A stretch of DNA of 64,000 bases from Bradyrhizobium iriomotense (GCF_018129405.1 NZ_JAFCLP010000004.1:124001-188000); one strand, 5' to 3'; numbered from the stretch's first letter, positions 27,546 to 36,474 are shown. Notes: generated by a model from the letters alone, not told the origin. Translations and numbers: made by a program.

Positions 27546-27564
27546 CCGTCACAAAACTGTCATA
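27546..27564 (+). promoter_or_regulatory. Pho-box-like PhoB site upstream of DUF47-pit
   Basis: CCGTCACAAAACTGTCATA matches the PhoB consensus of two CTGTCAT-type heptamers separated by four A/T-rich bases, with the second half perfect and two changes in the first. It lies 42-60 bases before the DUF47 start and reads on the plus strand, opposite to the gene. A reversed site at this distance fits repression rather than activation, matching known PhoB repression of orfA-pit in S. meliloti. The rest of the 27505-27660 gap shows nothing else. Confidence 0.6.
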
Positions 27565-27660
27565 GACCATTTTCGATCCGCACGCGTGTCATCTCACGCC
27601 TGCGGAACCGGTTCATCCACCGCTTTCAGGTAACGGCTAACCTTGCATCAAATCAATGAC

Positions 27661-28629
27661 TTAGAGCGAGCGTCGGAAGTAATGCGCGATTTCGCCAATG
27701 ACGCCGCGGCGGAAGGTGAGCACGCAGATCACGAAGATCGAGCCCTGGATCACCGTCACCCACTGCCCGAAGCCCGCCAGATATTGCTGCATGGCGATGA
27801 TCGCGAAGGCGCCGACGACGGGCCCGAAGATGGTGCCGAGGCCACCAACCAGCGTCATTAGTACGACTTCGCCCGACATCGACCAGTGCACGTCGGTGAG
27901 CGAGGCGTTTTGCGCCACGAACACCTTCAGCGATCCGGCGAAGCCCGCCAGCGTGCCGGACAGCACGAAGGCCAGGAACTTGTACTGGTCGGTCCGGTAG
28001 CCCAGCGAGATGGCGCGCTGCTCGTTCTCGCGGATCGACTTCAGCACCTCGCCAAACGGCGAATTGATGATGCGGAAGATCAGCAGGAACCCGGCGAGGA
28101 AGCCAGCCAGCACGACATAGTACAGCACCGTCGGCTTGGACAGATCGAGGACGCCGAACATGTGTCCCTGCGGAATGCCCTGGATGCCGTCCTCGCCATG
28201 GGTGAACGGGGCCTGGAGGTAGATGAAGTAGAGCAGCTGCGACAGCGCCAGCGTGATCATCGAGAAATAGATGCCCTGGCGGCGGATCGAGATGTAGCCG
28301 GTCACGATCGAGAGCACGAAAGCCGCGGCGACGCCGACGAGGATGCCGAGCTCCGGCGGCAGCCCCCACACCTTCAGCGCGTGCGCGCTGCAATAGCCGG
28401 CCGTGCCTAAGAACATCGCGTGGCCGAAGGACAAGAGGCCGCCATACCCGATCAGAAGATTGAAGGCGCAGGCGAGCAGCGCGAAGCACAGCGCCTGCAT
28501 CACGAAGAACGGATAGACTCCCGTGAAAGGCACCGCCGCCAGCAGCAGCGCCATCACTGCGAATACGATCATCTCGTCGCGCATCGCACGCGGGCTCGCA
28601 CGCAGCGTATCGTCCGTCAGGGTTGTCAT
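27661..28629 (-). CDS. livM: Branched-chain amino acid-type ABC permease LivM
   Basis: 322 residues with about ten membrane helices and LivM landmarks: NLLIGYGGLLSFGHAMFLGTAGY, SLGYRTDQYKFLAFVLSG, and the cytoplasmic coupling region NASLTDVHWSMSGEVVLMTLVGGLGTIFG in segments. It ends a five-gene minus-strand operon and starts one base after the LivH stop. With LivH it forms the membrane channel of a LIV-I-type importer for branched-chain amino acids or related compounds. Confidence 0.93.
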   Translation of the reverse strand: MTTLTDDTLRASPRAMRDEMIVFAVMALLLAAVPFTGVYPFFVMQALCFALLACAFNLLIGYGGLLSFGHAMFLGTAGYCSAHALKVWGLPPELGILVGVAAAFVLSIVTGYISIRRQGIYFSMITLALSQLLYFIYLQAPFTHGEDGIQGIPQGHMFGVLDLSKPTVLYYVVLAGFLAGFLLIFRIINSPFGEVLKSIRENEQRAISLGYRTDQYKFLAFVLSGTLAGFAGSLKVFVAQNASLTDVHWSMSGEVVLMTLVGGLGTIFGPVVGAFAIIAMQQYLAGFGQWVTVIQGSIFVICVLTFRRGVIGEIAHYFRRSL

Positions 28630-28630
28630 A

Positions 28631-29494
28631 TCAGGCCGCCCTTCCCGTCAATCCCGTCGGCTTCACCAGCAGCACCAGCACCATCAGCACGAACACGACG
28701 GTGTTGGAGGCCTCGGGGTAGAAATATTTGGTCAGGCCCTCGATCACACCGAGCGCGAAGCCCGTGATGATGGAGCCCATGATCGATCCCATGCCGCCGA
28801 TCACCACCACGGCGAACACGACGATGATGAGGTCGGCGCCCATCAGCGGGCGCACCTGGTTGATCGGCGCCGAGAGCACGCCGGCGAGCGCCGCAAGGCC
28901 GACGCCGAGCCCGTAGGTCAGCGTGATCATGCGCGGCACGTTGATGCCGAAGGCGCGCACCAGCGTCGGGTTTTCGGTGGCGGCGCGCAGGTAAGCGCCT
29001 AGCTGCGTCTTCTCGATCAGGAACCAGGTGGCAAGACATACCACCAGCGAGAACACGACGACCCAGCCACGATAGATCGGCAGGAACATGAAGCCGAGAT
29101 TCATGCCGCCCCTGAGCTGATCCGGAATGGCGTAAGGCAGGCCGGAGGAGCCGAAATAGTTCTGGAACACGCCCTGCACGATCAGCGCGATGCCGAAGGT
29201 CAGCAGCAGGCCGTAGAGATGGTCGAGCCCGGTCAGCCATTGCAGCATGGTCCGCTCCAGGATCATGCCGAAGATGCCGACGATGATCGGCGCCAGCAGC
29301 AACGCCCACCAGTAGTTGATGCCGCCGAGGTTCAGCAGGAAATAGGCCACGAAGGCGCCCATCATGTAGAGCGCGCCATGGGCGAAATTGATGATGTTGA
29401 GCATGCCGAAGATCACGGCAAGCCCGAGACTGAGCAGCGCGTAGAACGAGCCGTTGATCAGTCCCACCAGTAGCTGAGCGTAGAGAGCCTGCAT
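28631..29494 (-). CDS. livH: Branched-chain amino acid-type ABC permease LivH
   Basis: 287 residues from ATG 29494 (MQALYAQLLVGLINGSFYALLSLGLAVIFG), the canonical LivH opening; an in-frame GTG-type start 12 codons earlier is less likely. Eight or so membrane helices, NIINFAHGALYMMGAF near residue 40 and TQLGAYLRAATENPTLVRAFGINV in the coupling region. Partner of LivM, between the binding-protein gene and livM. Confidence 0.93.
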   Translation of the reverse strand: MQALYAQLLVGLINGSFYALLSLGLAVIFGMLNIINFAHGALYMMGAFVAYFLLNLGGINYWWALLLAPIIVGIFGMILERTMLQWLTGLDHLYGLLLTFGIALIVQGVFQNYFGSSGLPYAIPDQLRGGMNLGFMFLPIYRGWVVVFSLVVCLATWFLIEKTQLGAYLRAATENPTLVRAFGINVPRMITLTYGLGVGLAALAGVLSAPINQVRPLMGADLIIVVFAVVVIGGMGSIMGSIITGFALGVIEGLTKYFYPEASNTVVFVLMVLVLLVKPTGLTGRAA

Positions 29495-29572
29495 CGATCC
29501 CGCACCCGGTCCCTTTTCGTCTTTCCTCAAAAGCGGGCCCGCGCCGTTGCGCGCCGGCCCGCATCGTCACCG

Positions 29573-30796
29573 TTACTTCTTCACAAGCGGACAGGCGCTC
29601 TCGGACAGCGGCCGGAACGCCTGATCCGCAGCCGTCGTGCCGATCAGCTTGTAATAGTCCCAGGGCCCCTTGGATTCCTCGGGCTTCTTGACCTCGAACA
29701 GATAGGCGGGATGAAGCTTGCGACCGTCCGCACGGATCGAGCCTTGGCCGAACAGTGGATCATCCGTCGGCATTTCCTTCATCTTGGCGACCACCTTGGC
29801 GCCATCGTGCGGATTACCACCCAACGCTTCCAGCGCCTTGAAATAATGGATCAGGCCCGAATAGACGCCGGCCTGCACCATCGACGGCATCGCCTTGTTC
29901 TTCATGCGCTCGGAGAAACGCTTGGAGAAGGCCCGGGTGCCGTCGTTCAAATCCCAATAGAAGGTTTCGGTGAAGTTCAGCCCCTGCGCCACCTTCAATC
30001 CGAGCGCATGGACGTCGGTGATGAACAGCAGAAGCCCCGCGAGCTTCTGGCCACCTGCGACGATGCCGAATTCCGCCGCCTGCTTGATCGTGTTAGTGGT
30101 GTCGCCACCTGCGTTCGCCATGCCGATGATCTTGGCTTTCGAGGCCTGCGCCTGCAGGAGGAATGAGGAGAAGTCCGCGGTATTGAGCGGATGCTTGACG
30201 CTCCCGACCACCTTGCCACCTGATTTGACCACTACCGCAGCGGTATCACGCTCGAGCGCGTGACCAAAGGCGTAGTCGGCGGTCAGAAAATACCAGGTGT
30301 CGCCGCCAGCCTTCACCAGCGCCTGTCCGGTGCTGTTGGCCAGCATGTAGGTGTCGTAGACCCAGTGGATCGTGTTCGGTGAACATTGCGCGTTGGTCAG
30401 ATCGGACGTCGCCGCACCGGTGTCGATCAAAATCGCATTCTTTTCCTTGACGACATTGTTCACCGCCAGCGCGACGCCGGAGTTCAGCACGTCCATGAAG
30501 ACGTCGACCTTCTCGACATCGATCCACTGCCGCGCGACCGCGGTGCCGATGTCGGGCTTGTTCTGATGGTCGGCGGAGATGAGGTCGACCTTCCAACCCT
30601 TGGCTGCAAGCCCGGAATCCTCGATTGCCATCTGCGCGGCCAGCGTCGAGCCGGGACCCCCAAGGTCGGCGTAGAGCCCGGAGTTGTCGGTGAGCACACC
30701 GATCTTGATGGTCTTGTCCTGCGCCATCGCGCCGCTTGTCGCGGCAAGCGCCAGCGCGGTGCCAAGCAGAAATGAAGCGATTGACCGGGTGTTCAT
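29573..30796 (-). CDS. Branched-chain amino acid-type ABC substrate-binding protein (operon copy)
   Basis: 407 residues with a signal peptide (MNTRSIASFLLGTALALAAT, cleavage near AMAQ-DKTIK) and the type I LIV-binding fold. It differs from the orphan paralogue at 15303-16526 mainly in the first ligand-pocket loops (LTDNSGLYADLG versus LNDMSSLYADIG; MDVLNSGVALAV versus ADTPSSGVALAV) while the last 40 residues are almost identical. It delivers substrate to the LivHM channel encoded just downstream. Confidence 0.93.
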   Translation of the reverse strand: MNTRSIASFLLGTALALAATSGAMAQDKTIKIGVLTDNSGLYADLGGPGSTLAAQMAIEDSGLAAKGWKVDLISADHQNKPDIGTAVARQWIDVEKVDVFMDVLNSGVALAVNNVVKEKNAILIDTGAATSDLTNAQCSPNTIHWVYDTYMLANSTGQALVKAGGDTWYFLTADYAFGHALERDTAAVVVKSGGKVVGSVKHPLNTADFSSFLLQAQASKAKIIGMANAGGDTTNTIKQAAEFGIVAGGQKLAGLLLFITDVHALGLKVAQGLNFTETFYWDLNDGTRAFSKRFSERMKNKAMPSMVQAGVYSGLIHYFKALEALGGNPHDGAKVVAKMKEMPTDDPLFGQGSIRADGRKLHPAYLFEVKKPEESKGPWDYYKLIGTTAADQAFRPLSESACPLVKK

Positions 30797-30844
30797 GCGG
30801 CTTCCCTCTCTAAAAATTCGATGGTTCTAACTTCTTTGGCCGTC

Positions 30845-31591
30845 CTAGACGCCGAGATAGGTGTGGAGCTTGTCCATGTTGGCGGCGAGCTCCGAATTGG
30901 AAAATCCGTCAATGATCTTGCCGTGCTCGACCACATAGTAGCGGTCGGCGACGGTGGATGCGAAGCGGAAGTTCTGCTCGACCAGGAGGATCGTGAAGCC
31001 CTCCTTTTTGAGCCGCGCAATGGTATGACCGATCTGCTGGATGATGACGGGCGCGAGGCCCTCGGTCGGCTCGTCCAGCATCAGGAAGCTTGCGCCGGTG
31101 CGCAGGATGCGTGCGATCGCGAGCATCTGCTGCTCGCCGCCGGACAGCTTCGTGCCCTGGCTGTTGAGCCGCTCCTTCAGGTTTGGAAACAGATCGAAGA
31201 TCTGATCCAGCGGCAGTCCGCCTTCGCGCACCACCGGCGGCAGCATCAGATTCTCGCGGACGTCGAGGCTGGCGAATATCCCCCGCTCTTCCGGGCAGAA
31301 CGCGATGCCCATCCGCGCGATCTTGTCGGAGGTGGCGCGAATGATCTCCTGGTTGTTGAACTTCACCGAACCGGTACGCTTGCCGATGATGCCCATGATC
31401 GACTTCAGCGTGGTGGTCTTGCCGGCGCCGTTGCGCCCGAGCAGGGTGACGACCTCGCCCGCATTCACGTCGAAGTTGATCCCGTGCAGGATGTGGGACT
31501 CGCCGTACCATGCTTCCAGGTTGCGAACCTGGAGGATGTTTCCGCCGCTCGCAGTCTTTGCCGGAGCCTCGGCGATCGCAGTGTCAGGCAT
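30845..31591 (-). CDS. livF: Branched-chain amino acid-type ABC ATPase LivF
   Basis: 248 residues with Walker A LLGRNGAGKTT, LivF-type FCPEERGIFASLDVRENL after the Q-loop, signature LSGGEQQML, Walker B FLMLDEPTEGLAP and switch histidine-region ILLVEQN. It has a short N-terminal extension (MPDTAIAEAPAKTASGG). Its start overlaps the 3' end of livG by eight bases, so both ATPases are made together as a heterodimer. Confidence 0.94.
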   Translation of the reverse strand: MPDTAIAEAPAKTASGGNILQVRNLEAWYGESHILHGINFDVNAGEVVTLLGRNGAGKTTTLKSIMGIIGKRTGSVKFNNQEIIRATSDKIARMGIAFCPEERGIFASLDVRENLMLPPVVREGGLPLDQIFDLFPNLKERLNSQGTKLSGGEQQMLAIARILRTGASFLMLDEPTEGLAPVIIQQIGHTIARLKKEGFTILLVEQNFRFASTVADRYYVVEHGKIIDGFSNSELAANMDKLHTYLGV

Positions 31592-32339
31592 GACCGGCTC
31601 CCAAGTAAGCTTCCTTGACGCGCTCGTCCTTGGTGAGCTCGCTGTAATGACCTTGCGCGAGCACCTGCCCGCGCGTCAGCACGGTGATGATGTCGGAGAG
31701 ATTGGCCACGACGCTCAGATTATGCTCGACCATCAGGATGGTGTACTTCGCGGAGATGCGCTTGATCAGCGCCGCGATCTTGTCGATGTCCTCGTGGCCC
31801 ATGCCGGCCATCGGCTCGTCCAGCAGCATCATCTCGGGGTCGAGCGCGAGCGTGGTTGCGATCTCCAATGCGCGCTTGCGCCCATAGGGCATCTCGACCG
31901 CGGGCGTATTGGCAAACTCGCTGAGGCCGACATCGTTCAGCAGCTCACGCGCGCGATCGTTGAAACGGTTGAGCACCGACTTCGAGCGCCAGAAATCGAA
32001 GGAACTGCCGTGCTGGCGCTGAAGCGCGACGCGGACGTTTTCCAGCGCGGTGAGATGCGGAAATACCGCCGAGATCTGGAACGAACGGACAAGTCCCATG
32101 CGGGCCACGTCGGCCGGCGCCATCGCGGTGATATCCTGCCCCTTGTACAGGATCTTGCCGGCAGACGGTTTGAGGAACTTGGTCAGAAGATTGAAACACG
32201 TCGTCTTGCCGGCGCCGTTCGGGCCGATCAACGCATGAATGCTCCCACGGCGAACCTTGAGCGCAACGTCGCGGACGGCGAAGAAGCCCGCGAACTCCTT
32301 GGTCAAGCCTTCCGTTTCGAGAATGAACTCATCGGCCAA
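31584..32339 (-). CDS. livG: Branched-chain amino acid-type ABC ATPase LivG
   Basis: 251 residues from TTG 32339, chosen because AGGGG lies eight bases upstream and the length then fits LivG; a longer frame reaching 32468 adds low-complexity residues without family similarity. Walker A LIGPNGAGKTT, the LivG-type degenerate signature MPYGRKRALEIATTLAL, Walker B MMLLDEPMAGM, and VEHNLSVVANLSD. First gene of the G-F-binding protein-H-M operon. Confidence 0.92.
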   Translation of the reverse strand: MADEFILETEGLTKEFAGFFAVRDVALKVRRGSIHALIGPNGAGKTTCFNLLTKFLKPSAGKILYKGQDITAMAPADVARMGLVRSFQISAVFPHLTALENVRVALQRQHGSSFDFWRSKSVLNRFNDRARELLNDVGLSEFANTPAVEMPYGRKRALEIATTLALDPEMMLLDEPMAGMGHEDIDKIAALIKRISAKYTILMVEHNLSVVANLSDIITVLTRGQVLAQGHYSELTKDERVKEAYLGAGHA

Positions 32340-32681
32340 ACAGATTTCCCCCTGCCCGCGCAACGCGCGTGGCTGTCCTTGTTGCTTCGGCATTCCGGAG
32401 GTCTTGGAGCCCGTCCGGAACGCCGCCTCCCGGCGCGGAATATGCCGGAGGTGACGGGGGTTAGGCAAGGCGGAAAGCTGAGCAGATCAGGCCTCCGGCT
32501 GGGATACAAATGCTCCCTTAGTCGGAGACGTTTTGATGTCGTGCCTGCCCGGCCTCCCGGTTCGCAAAAGCACCGGTCATCAAGCCGTCGTTAACGGTCT
32601 TTCACCCCGCGCGCCAGCCTTCATAGAAAATTTTCCCGCAAGCGGCATCATGCTGCGGGTATATCTGCCGGGAATATTGTT
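32340..32681. other. Intergenic region between livG and PAS_5 gene
   Basis: 342 bases between two divergent genes, presumably holding both promoters. I could not identify a convincing operator, terminator or conserved small gene. The last 40 bases are A/T-richer than the surroundings, as expected just upstream of the TTG start at 32682. Confidence 0.5.
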
Positions 32682-33323
32682 TTGGATTTCGCAAGCGCCG
32701 CTCCCTCCGTCGTCAAGTCGATCAGGCAGCGAGATCTGCTGAACACGTGGCTGCGACTTTATGCGCGCCAGGAGATCGCACCGGCGATCTGGGAGTACCA
32801 GCCGGCACGGCTCGAGGAAGAGCTGTCCGATCTCATCTATTATACGGTGGACAATTCGGCTGGCCTCCCGCGTCTCATCATCCAGAGCGAAGGCACGCGC
32901 ATCTCGCGCGCCTACGGGCACACCGGCAAGGGCGTGCCGCTGGACGAATATATCGGGTCGCGGCTCGTCCCCTTGGTGATGCCCGTCTACCATGGATGCG
33001 TCGCGCGCGGGCTTCCGGTCTACAGCGTTGCCGACGTCGTCGACATCTATGGGCGCGTCGTCGCCTATGAGCGCCTGCTGCTGCCGTTCCTGACCGACGG
33101 CAAGGTCTGTCACGTCATCGCCTCGCTCAAGACCTTCTGCGAGGACGGCGGCTTCGAGATCAAGAATCTGATGCGCGGAAATGACGCGCTGCCGCGTCCC
33201 AAACTGTGCGCCGTGATCGACCGCGATCTCTTTCATCGCGTTCCCGGCCGCATCGCGGCCGCAGACGTCGTCGAGTTCGCCGATCAGCCCGGTGAGGCCA
33301 CCGAGACCATCGAGCTGAACTAG
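32682..33323 (+). CDS. PAS_5-family sensor-like protein
   Basis: 213 residues from a TTG start. The body matches the alphaproteobacterial PAS_5 family: LLNTWLRLYARQEIAPAIWEYQPARLEEELSDL at residues about 18-50, a PAS-like core (RLIIQSEGTRISRAYGHTG, PVYHGCVARGLPVYSVADVVDIYGRVVAYERLLLPF in pieces) and a variable tail. There is no kinase or output domain. Members often contribute to general stress or cell-cycle signalling, but this one's role is unknown. Confidence 0.82.
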   Translation: MDFASAAPSVVKSIRQRDLLNTWLRLYARQEIAPAIWEYQPARLEEELSDLIYYTVDNSAGLPRLIIQSEGTRISRAYGHTGKGVPLDEYIGSRLVPLVMPVYHGCVARGLPVYSVADVVDIYGRVVAYERLLLPFLTDGKVCHVIASLKTFCEDGGFEIKNLMRGNDALPRPKLCAVIDRDLFHRVPGRIAAADVVEFADQPGEATETIELN

Positions 33324-33330
33324 AGCCGAC

Positions 33331-33684
33331 TTACTTGCTCTTGACTTCCTTGGCATAGATGTCGGGCTTGAAGCCGACCAGCAGCTTGCCGCCGACTTCC
33401 AGCACCGGCCGCTTGATCATCGACGGCTGTGCCAGCATCAACGCCAGCGCCTTCTTTTCGGTGAGGCCTTCCTTGTCGGAGTCGGGGAGCTTCTTGAAGG
33501 TCGTGCCGGCGCGATTGAGCAGCGTCTCCCAGCCGACCTTGTCGCTCCATTGCTTGAGCTTGTCCTTCTCGACGCCCGCGGCCTTGTAGTCGTGAAACGC
33601 GTAAGCCACGCCATGCCCGTCGAGCCAGGTGCGCGCCTTCTTCATGGTGTCACAGTTCTTGATGCCGTAGATGATGTTGGGCAA
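33331..33684 (-). CDS. ArsC/Spx-family (YffB-like) thiol protein
   Basis: 117 residues from TTG 33684, preceded by GAGGAG. N-terminal YGIKNCDTMKKARTWL places Cys11 at the thioredoxin-like active site, and the ArsC arginine sits in MIKRPVLEVGGKLLVGF. The sequence belongs to the YffB branch rather than true arsenate reductases, where glutathione-dependent thiol reduction is suspected. It converges on the PAS_5 gene and diverges from csaA; no ars operon is nearby. Confidence 0.87.
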   Translation of the reverse strand: MPNIIYGIKNCDTMKKARTWLDGHGVAYAFHDYKAAGVEKDKLKQWSDKVGWETLLNRAGTTFKKLPDSDKEGLTEKKALALMLAQPSMIKRPVLEVGGKLLVGFKPDIYAKEVKSK

Positions 33685-33790
33685 GACAACTCCTCGCGCA
33701 TGCGTGATGCTTCGGCAGCGGCCGTTGTACGAAACTCCGCTTCGCGCGACAATATTGCAAACGAAGCCCGCTCTGCAAAACGGACACATT

Positions 33791-34162
33791 ATGCACGTCA
33801 CCCACGATCCCGCGGCCGCCGCCTCGCCGACCATCGACTTCAACAGCTTCCTCGCCGTCGACATCCGCGTCGGCACCATCGTCGACGCCAAACCGTTTCC
33901 GGAGGCGCGCAAGCCGGCCTGGCGTCTCTGGATCGACTTCGGACCCGCGATCGGCGTGCGCAAGAGCTCGGCGCAGATCACCGAGAACCATCCGCTCGAG
34001 ACGCTGGTGGGACAACAGGTCGCGGCGGTCGTCAATTTTCCGCCGCGCCAGATCGGGCCGGTCGTCTCGGAGGTGTTGACGCTCGGCTTCCCCGATGCCG
34101 ACGGCAAGGTCGTCCTGGTGCAGCCGAGCAAGCCCGTGCCGAACGGCGGACGGCTGTTCTAG
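33791..34162 (+). CDS. csaA: CsaA-type tRNA-binding-domain chaperone
   Basis: 123 residues made of a single tRNA-binding (EMAP/OB) domain: IDFNSFLAVDIRVGTIVDAKPFPEARKPAWRLWIDFG in parts, then SSAQITENHPLETLVGQQVAAVVNFPPRQIG and a C-terminal NGGRLF. CsaA is a dimeric chaperone described in Bacillus as supporting protein export. Start chosen at ATG 33791; longer in-frame starts would run through the intergenic space. Confidence 0.88.
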   Translation: MHVTHDPAAAASPTIDFNSFLAVDIRVGTIVDAKPFPEARKPAWRLWIDFGPAIGVRKSSAQITENHPLETLVGQQVAAVVNFPPRQIGPVVSEVLTLGFPDADGKVVLVQPSKPVPNGGRLF

Positions 34163-34254
34163 CCGCAGGGCCGAATCCGGCCTCTGCCGGCGGCTGATTC
34201 CCTCTTTGCGCAATCGGGACTTGACCGCGACCCCGCCTGGGAATAAAAAAGACT

Positions 34255-34325
34255 GATCGATCGTTTTTTATTTATGCATCCTTTATTGGAATCAGATCCG
34301 GGCGATGGACTAAAACCGATCGATC
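34255..34325. promoter_or_regulatory. Paired GATCGATC motifs, putative TetR operators
   Basis: Two copies of CNGATCGATC occur in the promoter region of the TetR gene, at 34255-34262 (inside an A-tract / T-tract imperfect palindrome) and 34318-34325, 63 bases apart and the second 25 bases before the ATG. The spacing brackets a likely promoter, as expected for autorepression. No other GATCGATC pair drew my attention in neighbouring promoters. Confidence 0.5.
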
Positions 34326-34350
34326 TGTCAGTTATTTAGGGACTCGGCGG

Positions 34351-35001
34351 ATGCCCAAGATCAGCGACAAGCAGCGCGAAGGGCGGCGGCAGCAGATTCT
34401 CGAGGCCGCCCTCGCCTGCTTCGCGGAAGACGGATTTCACCAGACCGGCATGGCCGACATCGTCAAACGATCCGGACTCAGCCACGGCGCGGTCTATCTC
34501 TACTTCCAGAGCAAGGACGATCTGATCGAGGCGCTGGCCGACGACCGGCATCGCCGCGAGGCCGTGCTCAACTCGGTCGCGCAGGGATCGGGCGATCCGA
34601 TTGAAGGGCTCCACGCGCTGGTTCGCGTCTACGCGCAATGGCTCACCGATCCCGCCGGCGAAGCCCGCCGCCGTGTCGGCATCCATGGCTGGGCCGAGGC
34701 GCTGCGCAACCGCCGCGTCCGCAGCAGCGTCGTCGAAGGCATCGACATGCCGCGCGCGTTGATCGTGGCGCTGGTCGAGCGTGGCCAGCACGACGGGCTC
34801 ATCAAGCGCAACCTCGGCGCCGAGGCGATCGCGCGCGTGCTGATCGCGATCTTCCAGGGGTTTGTGCTGCAGAAATGCTGGGGCGAGGACTTTGACGTCG
34901 CGGCCTGCATGACGGCCGTCGATGGCGTGATCGATGGCTTGCGTACGCCGAAGGCGGACGTCAAGCGACGAACCAGAACGAACGATGACCTTCATTCATG
35001 A
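34351..35001 (+). CDS. TetR/AcrR-family regulator
   Basis: 216 residues. N-terminal helix-turn-helix RQQILEAALACFAEDGFHQTGMADIVKRSGLSHGAVYLYFQSKDDLIEAL in pieces (residues about 11-58), then a helical ligand domain of the TetR_C type. It overlaps the following TauE-type exporter gene by 17 bases, so it probably controls that exporter and itself through the paired GATCGATC motifs upstream. Confidence 0.9.
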   Translation: MPKISDKQREGRRQQILEAALACFAEDGFHQTGMADIVKRSGLSHGAVYLYFQSKDDLIEALADDRHRREAVLNSVAQGSGDPIEGLHALVRVYAQWLTDPAGEARRRVGIHGWAEALRNRRVRSSVVEGIDMPRALIVALVERGQHDGLIKRNLGAEAIARVLIAIFQGFVLQKCWGEDFDVAACMTAVDGVIDGLRTPKADVKRRTRTNDDLHS

Positions 35002-35767
35002 ACTCCTCGCCGGCGCCGGTGTAGGTCTTGTCGCAGGATTGGCATCGGGCTTCTCGGGCACGAGCCCCGGTGGCGGCCTCGTCATCTTCTCCGTGCTGTT
35101 GCTCGGTGCCGAGCAGCACGTCGCCCAGGGCACGTCCCTGATCACGCAGATCCCACCGACAGGGCTTGCCGGCGCGCGCCGCTACTGGCAGAGCGGCAAT
35201 CGCAGCCCCCTGCCATGGATCGTCTGGATCGGCATCGGATTCCTCATCGGCGGCGCCGGCGGCGGCTATGCAGCGGCCGCGGTTTCCGACGCGGTACTGC
35301 AATGGACTTATGTCGTCTATCTCGTCGCGCTGATCGCAGCGTTGCTGCTGCGCCGTGACCGCAAGGACGACGGCAGCAAGGCCGACGGTTCGGCCGAATT
35401 GCCGTGGCTTCCCCTATTTCTCATCGGTGCGCTGGCCGGCTTCTCCTCCGGCTTCATGGGGATCGGCGGCGGACTCGCAATCACCGTCGGTCTCGCCGCG
35501 GGCCTGCGCGTGCCGCAACATCAGGCGCAACTCGTTAGCCTGATCTTCTCGGTGATCCCGACCAACATTCCGGCCGCCTCGATCTACTGGAGCAAGGGGC
35601 TCATGGTCGGCTGGCCGGCCATCATCGGCATTCTGGCCGGCCTGTGGATCGGCACCGATCTCGGCGCACGCGCGGCCAACGGCGTCAGCAAAGCGGTGCT
35701 GCGCCGGGCGATGATCGCCCTCGTCTCGCTGATGGCGCTCTACATGACGTACAAAGCGCTGAGCTGA
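34985..35767 (+). CDS. TauE/SafE-family membrane exporter, TetR-linked
   Basis: 260 residues with about eight helices and duplicated TauE motifs: GAGVGLVAGLASGFSGTSPGGGL near the start and GALAGFSSGFMGIGGGLAITV in the second half. The ATG at 34985 lies inside the tetR 3' end. Family members export sulfite or organosulfonates; a TetR partner suggests response to a toxic or xenobiotic compound, which is inference. Confidence 0.88.
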   Translation: MTFIHELLAGAGVGLVAGLASGFSGTSPGGGLVIFSVLLLGAEQHVAQGTSLITQIPPTGLAGARRYWQSGNRSPLPWIVWIGIGFLIGGAGGGYAAAAVSDAVLQWTYVVYLVALIAALLLRRDRKDDGSKADGSAELPWLPLFLIGALAGFSSGFMGIGGGLAITVGLAAGLRVPQHQAQLVSLIFSVIPTNIPAASIYWSKGLMVGWPAIIGILAGLWIGTDLGARAANGVSKAVLRRAMIALVSLMALYMTYKALS

Positions 35768-35769
35768 TC

Positions 35770-36474
35770 TTACGGCCGCTTCGGAATATTCAGCCCGCGC
35801 TGCACCGCCGGACGCGCAAGTCCCCGCTCGAGCCAGGCACCGACGGACTTGAACTGGCTGAATTCGACGAGATCGCCGGCGCCGTAGAAGCCGATGAGAT
35901 TACGCACCCAGCCCAGCATGGAGATGTCGGCGATGGTGTAGTCGTCGTCCATGAACCATTGCCGGCCGGCGAGATGCGTTTCCATCACGTCCAGCAGCCG
36001 CTTTGACTCGTCGACGTAGCGCTCCAGCGGCCGCTTGTCCTCAAACTCCTTGCCGGCGAATTTGTGAAAGAAGCCGACCTGACCGAACATCGGCCCGACG
36101 CCGCCCATCTGGAAATGCAGCCACTGGATGGTCTGGTAGCGCCGTGCGGCGTCTTGCGGCAGCAGCTTGCCGGTCTTCTCCGCGAGGTATTGCAGGATCG
36201 CTCCGGATTCGAACAGCGCCAGCGGCCTGCCGCCGGGACCGTTGGGATCGAGCATCGCCGGGATCTTGCCGTTGGGATTGAGCGAGAGGAATTCGACCGT
36301 CTTCTGATCGTCCTTGCCGAAATCAACGAGGTGAACTTCGTAGGGAAGTCCGATCTCCTCCAGCATGATCGAGACCTTGACGCCGTTCGGCGTCGGCAAC
36401 GAATAGAGCTGGAGCAGTTCGGGATGTTTGGCCGGCCAACGTTTGGTGATGGAAAAGACGGACAGATCGGACAT
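35770..36474 (-). CDS. Glutathione S-transferase (YghU/YfcG type)
   Basis: 234 residues with the thioredoxin-like N-domain (LQLYSLPTPNGVKVSIMLEEIGLPYEVHLVDF in parts), the cis-proline stretch NPNGKIPAMLDPNGPGG, ESGAILQYLAEKTG, and an all-helical C-domain. The extended N-terminus and TPNG motif (Thr and Asn near residues 28-30) resemble YghU/YfcG enzymes, which bind two glutathione molecules and act as disulfide reductases. Converges with the exporter gene. Confidence 0.88.
   Translation of the reverse strand: MSDLSVFSITKRWPAKHPELLQLYSLPTPNGVKVSIMLEEIGLPYEVHLVDFGKDDQKTVEFLSLNPNGKIPAMLDPNGPGGRPLALFESGAILQYLAEKTGKLLPQDAARRYQTIQWLHFQMGGVGPMFGQVGFFHKFAGKEFEDKRPLERYVDESKRLLDVMETHLAGRQWFMDDDYTIADISMLGWVRNLIGFYGAGDLVEFSQFKSVGAWLERGLARPAVQRGLNIPKRP

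Noticed and set aside
32340-32468. N-terminal extension of LivG to the TTG at 32468
   Set aside because: The extra 43 residues have no similarity to ABC ATPases, and TTG 32339 has a good ribosome site and the usual family length.
34934-34984. Upstream in-frame start for the TauE exporter
   Set aside because: It would add a polar stretch encoded inside tetR and spoil the N-terminal membrane helix; ATG 34985 gives the family N-terminus.
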